Shown: positions 1 through 10,455, numbered from the stretch's first letter. The stretch: 64,000 nucleotides of DNA from Sphingomonas jinjuensis (GCF_014197105.1 NZ_JACIEV010000007.1:182366-246365); one strand, 5' to 3'. A program made the numbers and translations. The notes: a model not told the origin generated them from the letters alone.

Positions 1-385
1 TCGCCACAGCGAATTGCCCGACGGCGCCGTCGTCGTCAGCGCGACCTTCCGTGGGGAAGCGGGTGAACCCGCCGCAATCCAGGCGGAGATGGACCGCATC
101 GCCGCCGCGCGCGAGGCGTCGCAGCCGCTGCGATCGAAGACCGGCGGCTCGACGTTCAAAAATCCGCCGGGTGAGAAGGCCTGGGCGCTGGTCGATGCGG
201 CGGGATGCCGCGGCTTGCGTCGCGGTGACGCGCAGGTATCGGAGAAACATACGAACTTCCTGCTCAACGTCGGTCAGGCGACGAGCGCGGAGATCGAGGG
301 GCTGGGTGAGGACGTGCGCGAGCGGGTGAAGGCGACGTCGGGCGTGACGCTGGAATGGGAAATTCAGCGGGTAGGGGTGAAGTGA
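1..385 (+). CDS. murB: UDP-N-acetylenolpyruvoylglucosamine reductase MurB, C-terminal part
   Basis: Cytoplasmic flavoenzyme that reduces UDP-GlcNAc-enolpyruvate to UDP-MurNAc, the second committed step of peptidoglycan precursor synthesis. Only the last ~128 codons are inside the window; the frame is open from the window edge, so the TTG at 14 is not a start. The visible part carries the MurB C-terminal signatures: a GGSTFKNP stretch holding the catalytic Ser, then [20 protein letters not shown], and the late Glu in LEWEIQRVG. Its place directly upstream of ddl, ftsQ, ftsA and ftsZ is the usual division/cell-wall cluster order and supports the call. Confidence 0.95.
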   Translation, partial: RHSELPDGAVVVSATFRGEAGEPAAIQAEMDRIAAAREASQPLRSKTGGSTFKNPPGEKAWALVDAAGCRGLRRGDAQVSEKHTNFLLNVGQATSAEIEGLGEDVRERVKATSGVTLEWEIQRVGVK

Positions 386-397
386 TGGTTGGTCCTT

Positions 398-495
398 CCG
401 TCATCCCCGCGCAGGCGGGGATCCATCATCACTGCCGTTGCGATGGAGCCGATAGGCCAGCCGGTCTGGATTCCCGCCTGCGCGGGAATGACGGG
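398..495. repeat. REP doublet, family 1 (murB-ddl gap)
   Basis: Two inverted arms frame about 40 unrelated bases. The left arm is CCGTCATCCCCGCGCAGGCG and continues to GGGGATCCA; the right arm is the near reverse complement, TGGATTCCCGCCTGCGCGGG then AATGACGG. The same family occurs at 21820-21918 and 26772-26867. It fills most of the gap between murB and ddl. Confidence 0.85.
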
Positions 496-520
496 GGAGC
501 TAGGGGCTACCCCTCCATCA

Positions 521-540
521 CCCTCCCCCTGCGGGGGAGG
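521..540 (+). promoter_or_regulatory. Hairpin that contains the ddl ribosome binding site
   Basis: CCTCCCCC, a TGC loop and GGGGGAGG form a perfect 8-bp GC stem at about 522-540. The 3' arm ends in GGAGG five bases before the ddl ATG at 546, so it is also the only good Shine-Dalgarno sequence. If the stem forms in the mRNA it would hide the ribosome binding site. The stem resembles one arm of the family 4 repeats. The fold is seen in the sequence; a regulatory effect is inference. Confidence 0.55.
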
Positions 541-545
541 AATTG

Positions 546-1493
546 ATGGAAAACCTCCACATCGCCGTGCTGATGGGCGGCTGGTCCGCCGAGCGCGAGG
601 TGTCGCTGATGTCGGGCAGCGGCGTGGCCGACGCGTTGGAATCGCTCGGCCATCGCGTCACGCGGATCGACATGGGGCGCGACGTCGCGGCGAGGCTGGC
701 GGCGGCGAAACCCGACCTCGTCTTCAACGCGCTCCACGGTACGCCGGGCGAGGACGGCAGCGTCCAGGGGCTGATGGACCTGATGGGCCTCGCCTACACC
801 CACAGCGGCATGGCGACGTCGGTGATCGCGATCGACAAGGTACTGACGAAGCAGGCGCTGGTGCCGCATGGCGTGCCGATGCCGGGCGGCCGCGTGGTTC
901 GGTCGGAGGATATCTTCGCCGGCGATCCGCTGGCGCGCCCCTATGTGCTCAAACCCGTCAACGAGGGCTCGTCGGTCGGTGTCGCGATCGTCACGGCCGA
1001 CGGCAATTACGGCGAGCCGATCGGCCGCGACGTCGCGGGGCCGTGGCAGGAATTCGACGAGCTGCTGGCCGAGCCCTATGTCCGCGGCCGCGAGCTGACG
1101 ACGGCGGTGCTCGGCACGCGCGCGCTGGGGGTCACCGAGCTTCGGCCCAAGTCGGGCTGGTATGACTACGACGCCAAATATACCGATGGGATGACCGAGC
1201 ACGTCTATCCCGCCGACATCCCCGACGAGATCGCACAGGCGTGCAACCGGCTGGCTCTGGAGGCGCATCGGCTGCTGGGGTGCAAGGGATGCAGCCGCGC
1301 CGATTTCCGCTGGGACGACGAGCGCGGCGTCGACGGCCTGTTCCTGCTGGAGGTGAACACCCAGCCGGGGATGACGCCGCTCAGCCTGGTGCCCGAGCAG
1401 GCGAAGCACAACGGCATCTCCTATGCGGAACTGGTCCAGGCGATCGTCGACGAGGCGCTGAAGGATCGCGCGGCGAAGGACGGGGCAGCATGA
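546..1493 (+). CDS. ddl: D-alanine--D-alanine ligase
   Basis: ATP-grasp ligase of 315 residues that makes the D-Ala-D-Ala dipeptide added to UDP-MurNAc-tripeptide in the cytoplasm. Family marks: N-terminal VLMGGWSAEREVSLMSG, the FNALHGTPGEDGSVQGL substrate loop, the ATP-binding KPVNEGSSVGV, and the metal-binding LLEVNTQPGMTPLS near the C-terminus. ATG 546 is preferred over the in-frame TTG at 543 because GGAGG lies five bases before it. The stop TGA overlaps the ftsQ start (ATGA), pointing to translational coupling within the murB-ddl-ftsQAZ cluster. Confidence 0.96.
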   Translation: MENLHIAVLMGGWSAEREVSLMSGSGVADALESLGHRVTRIDMGRDVAARLAAAKPDLVFNALHGTPGEDGSVQGLMDLMGLAYTHSGMATSVIAIDKVLTKQALVPHGVPMPGGRVVRSEDIFAGDPLARPYVLKPVNEGSSVGVAIVTADGNYGEPIGRDVAGPWQEFDELLAEPYVRGRELTTAVLGTRALGVTELRPKSGWYDYDAKYTDGMTEHVYPADIPDEIAQACNRLALEAHRLLGCKGCSRADFRWDDERGVDGLFLLEVNTQPGMTPLSLVPEQAKHNGISYAELVQAIVDEALKDRAAKDGAA

Positions 1494-2428
1494 GCCGGAC
1501 GATCAAGCGCGGCGCTCCCGCCCGCCGCCCGGCAGCCAAGCGCAAGCCGGCGAAGAAGGCGTCGCTCGCCACTCGCCTGATCCAGCGCGTGCCGGTGAGC
1601 GAGGAAACGCTGCGCCGCGCGACGACCTATACGCTGACCGGCGCCGGGCTGGCGGTGGCACTGGGCATCGCGACCTGGGTCGGGGTGCCCGGCATGGTCG
1701 GCGCGGCGATCGCCGAGAGTGCGGGCGATGCGGGCTTTCGCGTCCAGCAGATCGAGATCACCGGGCTGAAGCGGATGGACCGCATGTCGGTCTACGCCGT
1801 CGCGCTCGATCAGCAGAGCCGGGCGATGCCGCTCGTCGACCTGGAAGCGGTGCGGCAGAAGCTGCTGCGCTATGGCTGGATCGCCGACGCGCATGTCTCG
1901 CGCCGGCTGCCCGACACGCTGCTGGTCGACATCGTCGAGCGGACGCCGGCGGCGGTGTGGCAGGACAATGGCCAGCTGACGCTGATCGACAAGGACGGCG
2001 TGCTGCTGGAGCCGGTCAATGCGTCAGCGATCCCCGACCTGCCGCTGGTTATCGGCCCCGGCGCCGACCGGCAGGAGGCCGGCTATCAGCAGCTGCTCGC
2101 CGCGGCGCCGGCGCTGAAGCCGCGGGTGAAGGCGGCGACCTGGATCGGAAACCGGCGCTGGGACCTGACCTTCGATAGCGGCGAGACGCTGGCGCTGCCC
2201 GAAGAGGGGGCGCCCGCGGCATTGCTGAAATTCGCCGAGCTCGACGGATCGAAGCCGCTGCTGGGGCGCGGCTGGATCCGCTTCGACATGCGCGATCCCA
2301 GCAAGCTCGTCGCGCGGCGGCCGGGCAGCAGCATCGCGCATGCGGTGCCCGACGATGGACGGGCGCCGCCGGCCGTGATTGATAATGCGACCAACGAAGG
2401 CGCAACTCAGGCGGGGGTTGAGGGATAA
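1490..2428 (+). CDS. ftsQ: Cell division protein FtsQ
   Basis: Bitopic inner-membrane divisome protein of 312 residues linking early and late division proteins. A basic Ala/Pro/Lys-rich cytoplasmic tail (about 1-43) precedes one transmembrane helix (about 47-71). It is followed by a POTRA domain (about 83-152, starting FRVQQIEITGLKRM and ending with DTLLVDIVERTPAAVW) and a C-terminal beta domain. The start overlaps the ddl stop (ATGA at 1490) and the TAA stop overlaps the ftsA ATG by one base. The tail after about residue 270 looks disordered. Sequence conservation in FtsQ is low, so the call leans on architecture plus its position between ddl and ftsA. Confidence 0.93.
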   Translation: MSRTIKRGAPARRPAAKRKPAKKASLATRLIQRVPVSEETLRRATTYTLTGAGLAVALGIATWVGVPGMVGAAIAESAGDAGFRVQQIEITGLKRMDRMSVYAVALDQQSRAMPLVDLEAVRQKLLRYGWIADAHVSRRLPDTLLVDIVERTPAAVWQDNGQLTLIDKDGVLLEPVNASAIPDLPLVIGPGADRQEAGYQQLLAAAPALKPRVKAATWIGNRRWDLTFDSGETLALPEEGAPAALLKFAELDGSKPLLGRGWIRFDMRDPSKLVARRPGSSIAHAVPDDGRAPPAVIDNATNEGATQAGVEG

Positions 2429-3690
2429 TGGCGAAGGCAGGACCGGAAGAGCTGATCACCGCGCTCGACATCGGATCGTCGAAGGTATCGGCGATGATCG
2501 CGCAGAAGGGCGACGGCGGCGAGCTGATCGTGCTCGGCACCGGGCAGCGCGAATCGCGCGGGGTGAAGCGCGGCTATATCGCCGACATGGGCGCGACCGA
2601 GGTCGCGATCCGCGAGGCGGTGGAGCAGGCGGAGCGCATCGCCGGAATCAACATCGAGAATGTCTGGGTCGGCTTTTCCGCCGGCGGCCTCGTCAGCGAC
2701 GTCGCCGAGGTCGAGTTCGAACTGGGTGGCCACCGCGTCGAGCAGGCGGATATCGATGCGCTGCTGGCGGCGGGGCGCAACTCGATCGATCCGCAGGGAC
2801 GGATGGTGCTGCACGCGCAGCCCGCGCTCTACACGCTCGACGGACTGACCGGGGTGAAGAAGCCGCTGGGGCTGCATGCCGATCGGCTGGGCGTCCACAT
2901 CCATGTCGTCGCCGCCGACGGCTCGCCGGTCCGCAACCTCGACCTGTGCGTCCGTTCGGCGCACCTCGAGGTGAAGTCGATCATCGCCTCGCCGGTCGCG
3001 ACCGGGCTCGCCTGCCTGTCGGAGGAAGAGCGTGAGCTGGGCGTCGCGCTGGTCGAGATGGGGGCGGGGATCACCAACGTCTCGCTGTTCGCCGGCGGGA
3101 TGCTGGTCGGGCTGACGTCGATCCCGATGGGGGCCAACGACATCACCGACGATATCGCCTCGGCGTTCGGCACCCGCCGCCAGCAGGCTGAGCGGATGAA
3201 GTGCTTCCACGGCTCGGCCAACGCTAGCCCGCGCGACAATCACGACATGATCCCGGTCGTGCCGGTCGGCGCGGAGGACGATGCGCATGGCGCGACGCAG
3301 ATCCGCAAGGCCGACCTCATCGGCGTGATCCGCCAGCGGCTGGAGCATCAGATGGGCGAAGTGCGCAATGCGCTGACCCGGCTGAAGTTCGAAGGGCCGG
3401 TGGGGCGCCAGGTGGTGCTGACCGGTGGCGGTGCGGAGCTGAAGGGCATCGCCGATTATGCGCAGGCGGCGCTCGGCCGCTCGGTGCGGGTCGGACGCCC
3501 GCGCGGGCTGACCGCGCTGCCAGAGGCGCATGGCGGCCCGGCGTTCGCGACGCTGGCGGGGCTGGCCTTCTATGCCGCGACCGACCCCGTCGATCTGCGG
3601 TCCGTCGCGCCGCAGCCGCAGATGGTCCATCGCCAGAAGGGCATGGGCATGGTCCGCAAGCTGATCCAGGCGGCGCGGGCCAATTATTGA
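2428..3690 (+). CDS. ftsA: Cell division protein FtsA
   Basis: Actin-like ATPase of 420 residues that tethers FtsZ to the membrane and recruits the divisome. The ASKHA phosphate-1 motif is near the N-terminus ([15 protein letters not shown]). The FtsA-specific 1C domain follows, then the phosphate-2/adenosine regions ([16 protein letters not shown] and [13 protein letters not shown]). The last residues, [16 protein letters not shown], fit the amphipathic membrane-targeting helix. ATG 2428 overlaps the ftsQ TAA (TAATG). Confidence 0.97.
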   Translation: MAKAGPEELITALDIGSSKVSAMIAQKGDGGELIVLGTGQRESRGVKRGYIADMGATEVAIREAVEQAERIAGINIENVWVGFSAGGLVSDVAEVEFELGGHRVEQADIDALLAAGRNSIDPQGRMVLHAQPALYTLDGLTGVKKPLGLHADRLGVHIHVVAADGSPVRNLDLCVRSAHLEVKSIIASPVATGLACLSEEERELGVALVEMGAGITNVSLFAGGMLVGLTSIPMGANDITDDIASAFGTRRQQAERMKCFHGSANASPRDNHDMIPVVPVGAEDDAHGATQIRKADLIGVIRQRLEHQMGEVRNALTRLKFEGPVGRQVVLTGGGAELKGIADYAQAALGRSVRVGRPRGLTALPEAHGGPAFATLAGLAFYAATDPVDLRSVAPQPQMVHRQKGMGMVRKLIQAARANY

Positions 3691-3781
3691 CGTTTTTGGG
3701 GGTGGCACCACACCACTCCTTGGGGCACAAGGTAAACAGGGCCTTGCCAAGAGGTTGGTTGGCGAGGGCGGAGATCAGCGC

Positions 3782-5326
3782 ATGAGCATCGAATTCATCA
3801 CTCCCGAGGTGGACGAACTGACCCCTCGCATCGCCGTGATCGGCGTCGGCGGCGCCGGCGGCAACGCGATCGCCAACATGATGCAGGCCGAGGTACAGGG
3901 CGTCGACTTCCTGGTCGCCAACACCGACGCGCAGGCGCTGAAGCAGTCGATCGCGCCGCAGCGGATCCAGCTGGGCGCCAAGATCACGCAGGGCCTGGGT
4001 GCCGGCAGCCGGCCCGAGATCGGCCGCGCCGCCGCCGAAGAGACGATCGACCAGCTCGCCAAGACGCTGGAAGGCGCGCACATGTGCTTCATCGCCGCCG
4101 GCATGGGCGGCGGCACCGGCACCGGTGCGGCCCCGGTCATCGCCAAGGCGGCGCGCGACATGGGCATCCTGACCGTCGGCGTCGTGACCAAGCCGTTCGC
4201 GTTCGAGGGCAACCGCCGCGCCAAGAGCGCGGAAGGCGGCATCGAGGAACTGCAGAAGTACGTCGATACGCTGATCGTTATTCCGAACCAGAATCTGTTC
4301 CTGATCGCCAACGCGAACACGACCTTCAAGGAAGCGTTCTCGATGGCGGACGAGGTGCTGCAGCAGGGCGTGCGCGGCATCACCGACCTGATGGTCATGC
4401 CCGGCCTCATCAACCTCGACTTCGCCGACGTGCGCTCGGTGATGCAGGAGATGGGCAAGGCGATGATGGGCACCGGCGAGGCGAGCGGCGACAACCGCGC
4501 GCTGGAGGCGGCGCAGAAGGCGATCGCCAATCCGCTGCTTGACGGCGTCAGCATGCAGGGCGCGAAGGGCGTCATCATCTCGATCACCGGCGGCGACGAC
4601 ATGCGCCTGCTCGAGGTCGACGAGGCGGCGAACCACATCCGCGAGCTGGTCGATCCCGACGCCAACATCATCTGGGGCTCGGCGTTCAATCCCGAGCTGG
4701 AAGGCCGTATCCGCGTGTCGGTCGTCGCGACCGGCATCGAGGCCGAGGCGCGTCCGCAGGGCGCCACGCCGACCGCGGCGCAGGCGACCGAGCCGACCCG
4801 CTCGTTCAGCTTCGCGCGCAAGCCCGAGGAGCCGGTCTCGTTCCGGCCGACCACTGCTGCGGCGGCCCCGGCCGAGCCGTCGGTGTCGTTCCAGCAGCCC
4901 GCACCGGCACCGGCCGCCGAGCCTGCAGCCCCGGCCCAGCCGGTCGCAGCCGAGGCACCGCTCGATCTCGATCGTGCCGATGCGATCGAGGCGGACGCCA
5001 AGCCGCAGGTCGCCGATGCGAGCGACGACGAGCTGGTGCTCGGCGCCGAGACGATCGTGCCGCAGGCGCCCAAGACCTTCGCTGACGAGCCGTTCGGCGG
5101 CGTCGCTGCGCCGTCGCCCGCGGCCGACCGTCGCTGGCTGTCGCCGGGTTCGGAAGCACCGGCCGCCGAGCCGGCGCCCGGCCAGCCGCGCGTGAAGCTC
5201 GGCGGGACGCTGTTCGAGCGCATGTCGAACGCGGCACGCGGCACGGTGCGCGACGAGGGTCAGGAGGGCGGCGCCAAGGATCCGCTCGACATCCCGCGCT
5301 TCCTGCATCGGCAGAATAACCAGTAA
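3782..5326 (+). CDS. ftsZ: Cell division protein FtsZ
   Basis: Tubulin-like GTPase of 514 residues that forms the Z ring. The globular domain (about 1-320) carries [11 protein letters not shown], the tubulin signature [16 protein letters not shown] and NLDFADV. A long Ala/Pro/Glu-rich disordered linker follows (about 325-495). The C-terminal conserved peptide [12 protein letters not shown], which binds FtsA, is intact. ATG 3782 is chosen over the in-frame GTG nine codons upstream because homologues begin near [17 protein letters not shown] and a GGAG lies about nine bases upstream. A 91-bp gap after ftsA may hold a separate promoter; no clear boxes were identified. Confidence 0.98.
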   Translation: MSIEFITPEVDELTPRIAVIGVGGAGGNAIANMMQAEVQGVDFLVANTDAQALKQSIAPQRIQLGAKITQGLGAGSRPEIGRAAAEETIDQLAKTLEGAHMCFIAAGMGGGTGTGAAPVIAKAARDMGILTVGVVTKPFAFEGNRRAKSAEGGIEELQKYVDTLIVIPNQNLFLIANANTTFKEAFSMADEVLQQGVRGITDLMVMPGLINLDFADVRSVMQEMGKAMMGTGEASGDNRALEAAQKAIANPLLDGVSMQGAKGVIISITGGDDMRLLEVDEAANHIRELVDPDANIIWGSAFNPELEGRIRVSVVATGIEAEARPQGATPTAAQATEPTRSFSFARKPEEPVSFRPTTAAAAPAEPSVSFQQPAPAPAAEPAAPAQPVAAEAPLDLDRADAIEADAKPQVADASDDELVLGAETIVPQAPKTFADEPFGGVAAPSPAADRRWLSPGSEAPAAEPAPGQPRVKLGGTLFERMSNAARGTVRDEGQEGGAKDPLDIPRFLHRQNNQ

Positions 5327-5343
5327 ACTACGAGCGCTGCTGT

Positions 5344-5432
5344 CCTCACCCTTCGTCGCCTTCGGCGACATTTTCCCTCTCCCAGCGGGAGAGGGAAGGG
5401 GCCCGCTGCCGCAGGCAGTGGGAAGGGTGAGG
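5344..5432. repeat. REP doublet, family 2 (after ftsZ)
   Basis: An 89-bp element bounded by CCTCACCCTTC and its complement GAAGGGTGAGG, with a central TTCCCTCTCCCAGCGGGAGA stem. Its reverse complement is almost the same as the 89-bp element at 52881-52969; a third, more divergent copy is at 35969-36062. Together with 5462-5542 it occupies much of the 321-bp ftsZ-to-5648 gap, and is a plausible place for ftsZ transcription to end. Confidence 0.85.
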
Positions 5433-5461
5433 GCAGTCAGCTAGCGATAGCATCAATCCCA

Positions 5462-5542
5462 CGTCACCCCAGCCTTGCGCCGGGATCCCGCTTCATCGCG
5501 CCATCAGTGGTAGCGGGACCCCGGCTCAAGGCCGGGGTGACG
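5462..5542. repeat. REP doublet, family 3
   Basis: Inverted arms CGTCACCCCAGCCTTGCGCC (continuing GGGATCCCGCT) and AGCGGGACCCCGGCTCAAGG (continuing CCGGGGTGACG) flank a short spacer. The same family appears inside putA at 34512-34578 and as a single hairpin at 39641-39661. The remaining ~100 bp before the next gene show no recognised feature. Confidence 0.8.
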
Positions 5543-5647
5543 ACATGAAGGCTCGGTCACTCGTCGTCTCCACGTCTCGCTTTATCGCGCTGATCGGACA
5601 CCGCCATTGCCGGTTCATCGCCGCTGGTCTGTAACGCACCTCGTCTC

Positions 5648-7636
5648 ATGAAACCCTATATCCTCCTGTCGCTGGCCACCGCGCTCGCCGCCGCGGCGAC
5701 GTCGCCTGCCCCTGCCCAGAACCAGTCGTCGATGGTTCAGGCGCTGCCCGGCACGACCGATGCCGATCGTCTGGCCGAACAGATGCGCGCGCTCGCGGCC
5801 GATCCGCGCGATCTCAATGCGTTGCTGAATGCGGGCGAGCTGTCGCTCAAGCTCGACGATCTCAGCGCCGCCGCGGCGCTGTTCGCGCGTGCCGACAAGA
5901 TCGATCCCCGCAACGCCCGGGTGAAGGCGGGCATGGGGTCGATCCTCGTGCGTTCGGAACGGCCCGGCGAGGCGTTGCGCTATTTCCAGCAGGCGACGCA
6001 GCTCGGGCTCGACCAGCGCCGCTTCGCCGCCGATCGCGCGCTCGCCTATGACCTGATCGGCGAACAGGCGCGGGCGCAGCGCGACTATCGCCTGGCACTG
6101 CAGGGCACGAGCGACGACGAGACGATCCGCCGCTACGCGCTGTCGCTGGCGATATCGGGGCAGCGCGAGCAGGCGCTGGCGCAGCTCGATCCGCTGCTGC
6201 GCAAGACCGATCGCGGTGCGTGGCGGACGCGCGCCTTCGTGCTGGCGATGGCCGGCGACGTCGAGGGCGCGACCCGGATCGCGACGACGATGATGCCGCC
6301 GGGCACCGCGGAGGGGCTTCAGCCCTTCTTCCTGCGGCTGCCGCAGCTGGCGCCGGTCGATCGCGCCTTCGCCGTCCATTTCGGCGAAATCGTCGCGACG
6401 CCGTCGCGCATCGCCGACGCGCGGCTGGTGCCGCCGTTGCCGGCGCTCGGCCCCGACACCAGCGCGCCGGTCCTCGTCGCCGCGGCGCCGGTCACTCAGG
6501 CGCCGGTGCAGACCGCCGCCGTCGACCAGCGCGAGGAGCGGCGCAACCGCCGTAACCGGCGCGAAAAGCTGGGCCGCGTCGCACTGCCCGATACCCAGTC
6601 CGTCCAGCTCGCCAGCGCGGCCCCGGCGCTGCCGCCGCCGCCGACCTATGTCGCGCCGGTCTATCAGGCGCCCGAGCCGCTGCCGCCGACGGTGTCGATG
6701 CGCCGGTCGAGGCGCGGAAGTGGATCGAGCGCCGCCGCCGATGCCAACCGTGCCGCTCTGGCTGCGGCGAAGACCGGCCAGCCGCTCGCGGTGCCGACGA
6801 CCGCCGCAACGAACCCGCCCGTCCAGGTCGCGAGCGTCCGCCCGGCTCCGACACCGTCGCCGGTGGTGCAGCCGCTGCCGCGACAGACCTATTCGCTCGC
6901 CGCTGCAACGCCGGTGCGCACCGCCGCGCCGACGCAGACACCGACACCGACGCCCGCTCCGGTTCTCGCCGCGGTGCCGGCGACGCCGCCGCCCGCGATC
7001 GTGGCCGCACCGCGTGAGAGCGGCGATACGGTGCTCGCGCGGATCATCGCCGGGCTGACGATCCCGGCGAGCGAGCTGCAGCCCGCCAAGACCCCCGATC
7101 GGGCGATCGCGCCGGCACCCTCGGCCTCGGCCAAGGTCCGTACCGCCGCGGCCGAGCACGTCCTCGCCGCCGCGCGCGCGAAGGAAGCGCGTGACCAGGC
7201 GGCGGACAAGGCGCTCGCCGATGCCGCGGCGAAGGAAGACAAGCGCGCCGCTGCGGCGAAGGCAGTCGCGGACAAGAAGGCGCTCGCCGACAAGAAGGCC
7301 GCGACGGCGAAGAAGCTCGCCGACGCCAAGGAGGCTGCCGAGGAGAAGAAGGCGGCTCGATCCAACCCGTCGCGGATCTGGGTACAGGTCGCGGGCGGCG
7401 CCAACGAGGACGACCTGCCAAAGGCGTGGAGCGCGGCCAAGGCCAAGGCGTCGGCACTGGCGGGCAAGCCGGGCTACACCGCGAAGCTGCGCGCCACCAA
7501 TCGCGTGCTGACCGGGCCGTTCAAGACGCAGGCCGAGGCGCAGAAGGCGGTGGCGGAGCTGCGCAAGCAGGGCGTCGGCGCCTTCGCCTTCACCAGCGAC
7601 GCGGGGCAAGCGGTGACGAAGCTTCCCGCCAAGTGA
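5648..7636 (+). CDS. Secreted TPR protein with C-terminal SPOR domain
   Basis: A 662-residue exported protein of unknown specific role, probably periplasmic and peptidoglycan-binding. It has a signal peptide (about 1-23, ending APAQ) and TPR-like helical repeats over about 35-240 (for example [20 protein letters not shown] and the [20 protein letters not shown] unit). A long Pro/Ala-rich stretch follows, then a Lys/Ala-rich coiled-coil-like segment (about 500-585). A SPOR-type domain at the end begins [16 protein letters not shown] and contains the [16 protein letters not shown] repeat. SPOR domains bind denuded septal glycan, so a septal role is inferred. Its end overlaps the downstream dNTPase start (GTGA). 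Confidence 0.8.
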   Translation: MKPYILLSLATALAAAATSPAPAQNQSSMVQALPGTTDADRLAEQMRALAADPRDLNALLNAGELSLKLDDLSAAAALFARADKIDPRNARVKAGMGSILVRSERPGEALRYFQQATQLGLDQRRFAADRALAYDLIGEQARAQRDYRLALQGTSDDETIRRYALSLAISGQREQALAQLDPLLRKTDRGAWRTRAFVLAMAGDVEGATRIATTMMPPGTAEGLQPFFLRLPQLAPVDRAFAVHFGEIVATPSRIADARLVPPLPALGPDTSAPVLVAAAPVTQAPVQTAAVDQREERRNRRNRREKLGRVALPDTQSVQLASAAPALPPPPTYVAPVYQAPEPLPPTVSMRRSRRGSGSSAAADANRAALAAAKTGQPLAVPTTAATNPPVQVASVRPAPTPSPVVQPLPRQTYSLAAATPVRTAAPTQTPTPTPAPVLAAVPATPPPAIVAAPRESGDTVLARIIAGLTIPASELQPAKTPDRAIAPAPSASAKVRTAAAEHVLAAARAKEARDQAADKALADAAAKEDKRAAAAKAVADKKALADKKAATAKKLADAKEAAEEKKAARSNPSRIWVQVAGGANEDDLPKAWSAAKAKASALAGKPGYTAKLRATNRVLTGPFKTQAEAQKAVAELRKQGVGAFAFTSDAGQAVTKLPAK

Positions 7637-8799
7637 CGTCACGCGCGCCGTACGCGGCCGATCCGGCAACCAGCCGTGGGCGGCTGCACGACGAGACGAC
7701 CGGCACCGCACGCGGTCCCCGCGACGCGTTCCAGCGCGACCGCGACCGGGTGATCCACTCGATCAGCTTTCGCCGGCTGCGTCACAAGACCCAGGTGTTC
7801 ATGGCGCCCGACGGCGACCATTTCCGCGTCCGCCTGACCCACAGCATCGAGGTGGCGCAGATCGGGCGGACGGTGGCGCGGACGCTGGGGCTGAACGAGG
7901 ACCTGACCGAGGCTCTGTGCCTGGCGCACGACATCGGCCACCCGCCCTTCGGCCATGCCGGCGAGGATGCGCTGAAGGCGGCGCTGATGCCGGCGGGCGG
8001 CTTCGACCACAACGGCCATACGCTGCGGCTGCTGACCCGGATCGAGCGGCCCTATCCGCGCTGGGACGGGCTGAACCTGACGTGGGAGACGCTGGAGGGG
8101 CTCGCCAAGCACAACGGGCCGGTGCGCCATCCCGGCTGGGCGCTGGCGGCGGCGGATGACGAATTTCCGCTCGATTTGACGAGCTGGCCGAGCCTGGAGG
8201 CGCAGGTGGCGGCGATCGCGGACGACATCGCCTATGACAACCACGACATCGACGACGGCCTGCGTGCGGGGCTGCTGACGCTCGACCAGCTGCTGGCGGT
8301 GCCGCTGGTGGCGCGTGGCTGGGATTCGGCGTGCGCGCGCTTCTCCGATGTTGCGTCGGAGCGGCTGGCGGGCGAGCTGGTGCGCAGCCAGATCGGCGCG
8401 ATGGTCAACGATCTGACCGCGGAAACGGAGCGGCGGATCGCGGAAAGCGGTATCGAGCGCTGTGACGACGTGCGCGTGGCGGGCGCGGCGCTAGTCGGCT
8501 TTTCCGACCAGATGCGCGAGGAGGAGCGCGACCTGAAGCGCTTCATGTACGCCAACCTCTATCACCATCCGCGCCAGCTGGCGGCGGCCGACGCGGCGCA
8601 TGGCATCGTCACCGGGCTGTTCGCGGCCTATCGCGCCGATCCGCGCGCGATGGCAGGAGAATGGGGCGAGGCGGTGCCAGAGGACGAGCCAGCGCGCGGC
8701 CGGCATATCGGCGACTTCATCGCCGGGATGACCGACCGCTATGCCATCGCGCGTTATCGCGAGCTGGTCGGGCCGATCGATTTGCCCGAGGGGTTCTAG
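7633..8799 (+). CDS. dgt: Deoxyguanosinetriphosphate triphosphohydrolase-like protein
   Basis: HD-domain dNTPase of 388 residues that cleaves dNTPs to deoxynucleosides and triphosphate, helping set dNTP pools. Family marks: [25 protein letters not shown], then the first metal His in [15 protein letters not shown] and the HD pair in [18 protein letters not shown] later [14 protein letters not shown] supplies the last metal Asp. GTG 7633 is the start because it overlaps the previous stop (GTGA) and restores the expected N-terminus. The length fits the shorter, type-2 Dgt-like family found in alphaproteobacteria. Confidence 0.92.
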   Translation: MTSRAPYAADPATSRGRLHDETTGTARGPRDAFQRDRDRVIHSISFRRLRHKTQVFMAPDGDHFRVRLTHSIEVAQIGRTVARTLGLNEDLTEALCLAHDIGHPPFGHAGEDALKAALMPAGGFDHNGHTLRLLTRIERPYPRWDGLNLTWETLEGLAKHNGPVRHPGWALAAADDEFPLDLTSWPSLEAQVAAIADDIAYDNHDIDDGLRAGLLTLDQLLAVPLVARGWDSACARFSDVASERLAGELVRSQIGAMVNDLTAETERRIAESGIERCDDVRVAGAALVGFSDQMREEERDLKRFMYANLYHHPRQLAAADAAHGIVTGLFAAYRADPRAMAGEWGEAVPEDEPARGRHIGDFIAGMTDRYAIARYRELVGPIDLPEGF

Positions 8800-8803
8800 G
8801 CCT

Positions 8804-8840
8804 GACCTGCTCCCCTCCCTTGCTGGGAGGGGGAAAGGTC
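8804..8840. terminator. Hairpin after the dNTPase gene
   Basis: GACCT plus CTCCCCTCCC pair with GGGAGGGG plus AGGTC around a TTGCT loop just after the dNTPase stop. There is no T-run, so it may instead be a lone half of the family 5 repeat (full copy at 32229-32357). It could still stop or stabilise transcripts. Confidence 0.45.
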
Positions 8841-8919
8841 GCGACAAACCCCGGTCAACACAGGCATACTTCTGCGACAAAGCGGGCGCAGACCGGCCAT
8901 GGTTCGCGAAGGATCGGCC

Positions 8920-10455
8920 ATGAGTGAGTCCAGTATCGCCCTCAACCGCTTTGGCCTCGGCGCCCGTGCCGGTGATGCGGCGCCGGGCGACGGCAAGCGT
9001 TGGTTGCTAGGCCAGTTCGACCGCTACGACCCGCGACCGCCCACCATCGCCGCGGCGCCGAGCAGCGCGACCGTCGCGGTGGCGCTGGTCGACTATTACG
9101 ACCGGCAAAAGGCGCTGCGCGACCAATATGGTCCGCGCAAGCAGCTGCGCGCGGCGATGGCGCAGGGCGTTGCGGCGCCGCCGATGGCGATGCCGGTGCC
9201 GCCGCCGATGAGCGCGCCTGAAAATGCGACGATGACCGCAACCGCTCCTGCGCCGATGCCTGCGCCGCTGGCCGATCCCTTCCAGCAGGCGCGCCAGATG
9301 GCGAACCGCGACGCGCGTCAGGATTATGCCGCGTCGGTCGCGGCGCGGATGAACCAGTCGCTCGTCACCGAGACGCCGTTCGTCGAGCGGCTGGTACAGT
9401 TCTGGGCCAACCACTTCGCCGTCTCCGCCGACAAGCTGGAGATGGTGGCGCTGTCGGGCAGCCTGGAGTTCGAGGCGATCCGCCCGCATGTGCTCGGCCG
9501 CTTCGCCGACATGCTGAACGCGGTCGAGCGGCATCCGGCGATGCTGATCTATCTCGATCAGGCGGTGTCGGTCGGGCCAAACAGCCAGGTCGGCCAACGG
9601 GCCGCGGCGCGCGGCCAGAAGCGCGTCGGGCTCAACGAGAATCTGGCGCGCGAGATCATGGAACTGCACACGCTGGGCGTCCGCAGCGTCTATACCCAGG
9701 CCGACGTGACCGAGTTCGCGCGGGCGATGACCGGATGGACCGTCGCGGGGATCGGCCGCGGGCCGGGTGCTCGGCTGGCCGGGCAGGATGGCGCGCCGGG
9801 GTCCTTCACCTTCGTCGCGACCGTCCACGAGCCGGGCGACCGCACGATCGTCGGCAAGCGCTATCCCGCTGGCGGCGAGGCGCAGGCGCAGGCAGTGCTG
9901 ACCGATCTCGCCGCCAGCGCCGCGACCGCGCAGCACCTGGCGACGAAGCTCGCCCGCCACTTCGCTGGCGACAATCCGCCGCCGGCGATGGTCGCCCGGC
10001 TGAAGGCGGCGTATCTGCAATCGAACGGCGACCTGCCCACCGTCTACCGCGCGATCGTCGCGTCGCCCGAAGCCTGGGCGACCACGCCGGTGAAGTTTCG
10101 TAACCCCTGGGAATGGTCGGTCGCCGCCTATCGCGCGATGGGCACCAGGCAGGTGCAACCGGGCGCGATCGTCGGGTTGCTCAACCAGCTCGGTCAGCCG
10201 ACGTGGAAGCCGGGGCAGCCGGTGGGCTGGGACGATATCACCGGCAGCTGGGCCGGCCCCGACGCGATCATGCGCCGCGTCGAGGCGGCGGAGCGCTTCG
10301 CCGCGCGTGCGCCCGAGGTCGATGCGCGGGCGCTGGGCGCGCAGCTGTTCCCCGCCGCGCTGACCCCGGCGACAGCGCAGGCGGTGGCGCGCGCCGAGAG
10401 CCCGGCCCAGGGCCTCGCGCTGTTGCTCGTCAGTCCCGAAATGATGCGGAGGTGA
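8920..10455 (+). CDS. DUF1800 family protein
   Basis: A 511-residue protein of the DUF1800 family, whose members are usually encoded next to a DUF1501 protein, as here. The function is not established. Visible family segments: SIALNRFGLGAR at the N-terminus, VQFWANHFAVSADK, a LNENLAREIMELHTLGVRSV block, TEFARAMTGWTV and VKFRNPWEWSVAAYRAMG. A Pro/Met/Ala-rich insertion (about 84-125) is probably a disordered loop. ATG 8920 has GAAGGA seven bases upstream, better than the ATG at 8899. It ends six bases before the DUF1501 gene, so the two are surely cotranscribed. Confidence 0.88.
   Translation: MSESSIALNRFGLGARAGDAAPGDGKRWLLGQFDRYDPRPPTIAAAPSSATVAVALVDYYDRQKALRDQYGPRKQLRAAMAQGVAAPPMAMPVPPPMSAPENATMTATAPAPMPAPLADPFQQARQMANRDARQDYAASVAARMNQSLVTETPFVERLVQFWANHFAVSADKLEMVALSGSLEFEAIRPHVLGRFADMLNAVERHPAMLIYLDQAVSVGPNSQVGQRAAARGQKRVGLNENLAREIMELHTLGVRSVYTQADVTEFARAMTGWTVAGIGRGPGARLAGQDGAPGSFTFVATVHEPGDRTIVGKRYPAGGEAQAQAVLTDLAASAATAQHLATKLARHFAGDNPPPAMVARLKAAYLQSNGDLPTVYRAIVASPEAWATTPVKFRNPWEWSVAAYRAMGTRQVQPGAIVGLLNQLGQPTWKPGQPVGWDDITGSWAGPDAIMRRVEAAERFAARAPEVDARALGAQLFPAALTPATAQAVARAESPAQGLALLLVSPEMMRR

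Noticed and set aside
398..540. Possible CRISPR-like repeat units near the murB end and in other gaps
   Set aside because: The units are inverted pairs, not regularly spaced direct repeats, and no cas genes are present.
3755..3781. Longer FtsZ start nine codons upstream
   Set aside because: The extra residues are not typical of FtsZ and GGAG is well placed for ATG 3782.
5462..5542. Possible tRNA or small RNA in gaps with strong hairpins
   Set aside because: No cloverleaf with T-loop and anticodon arm could be made; the stems are explained by the REP families.
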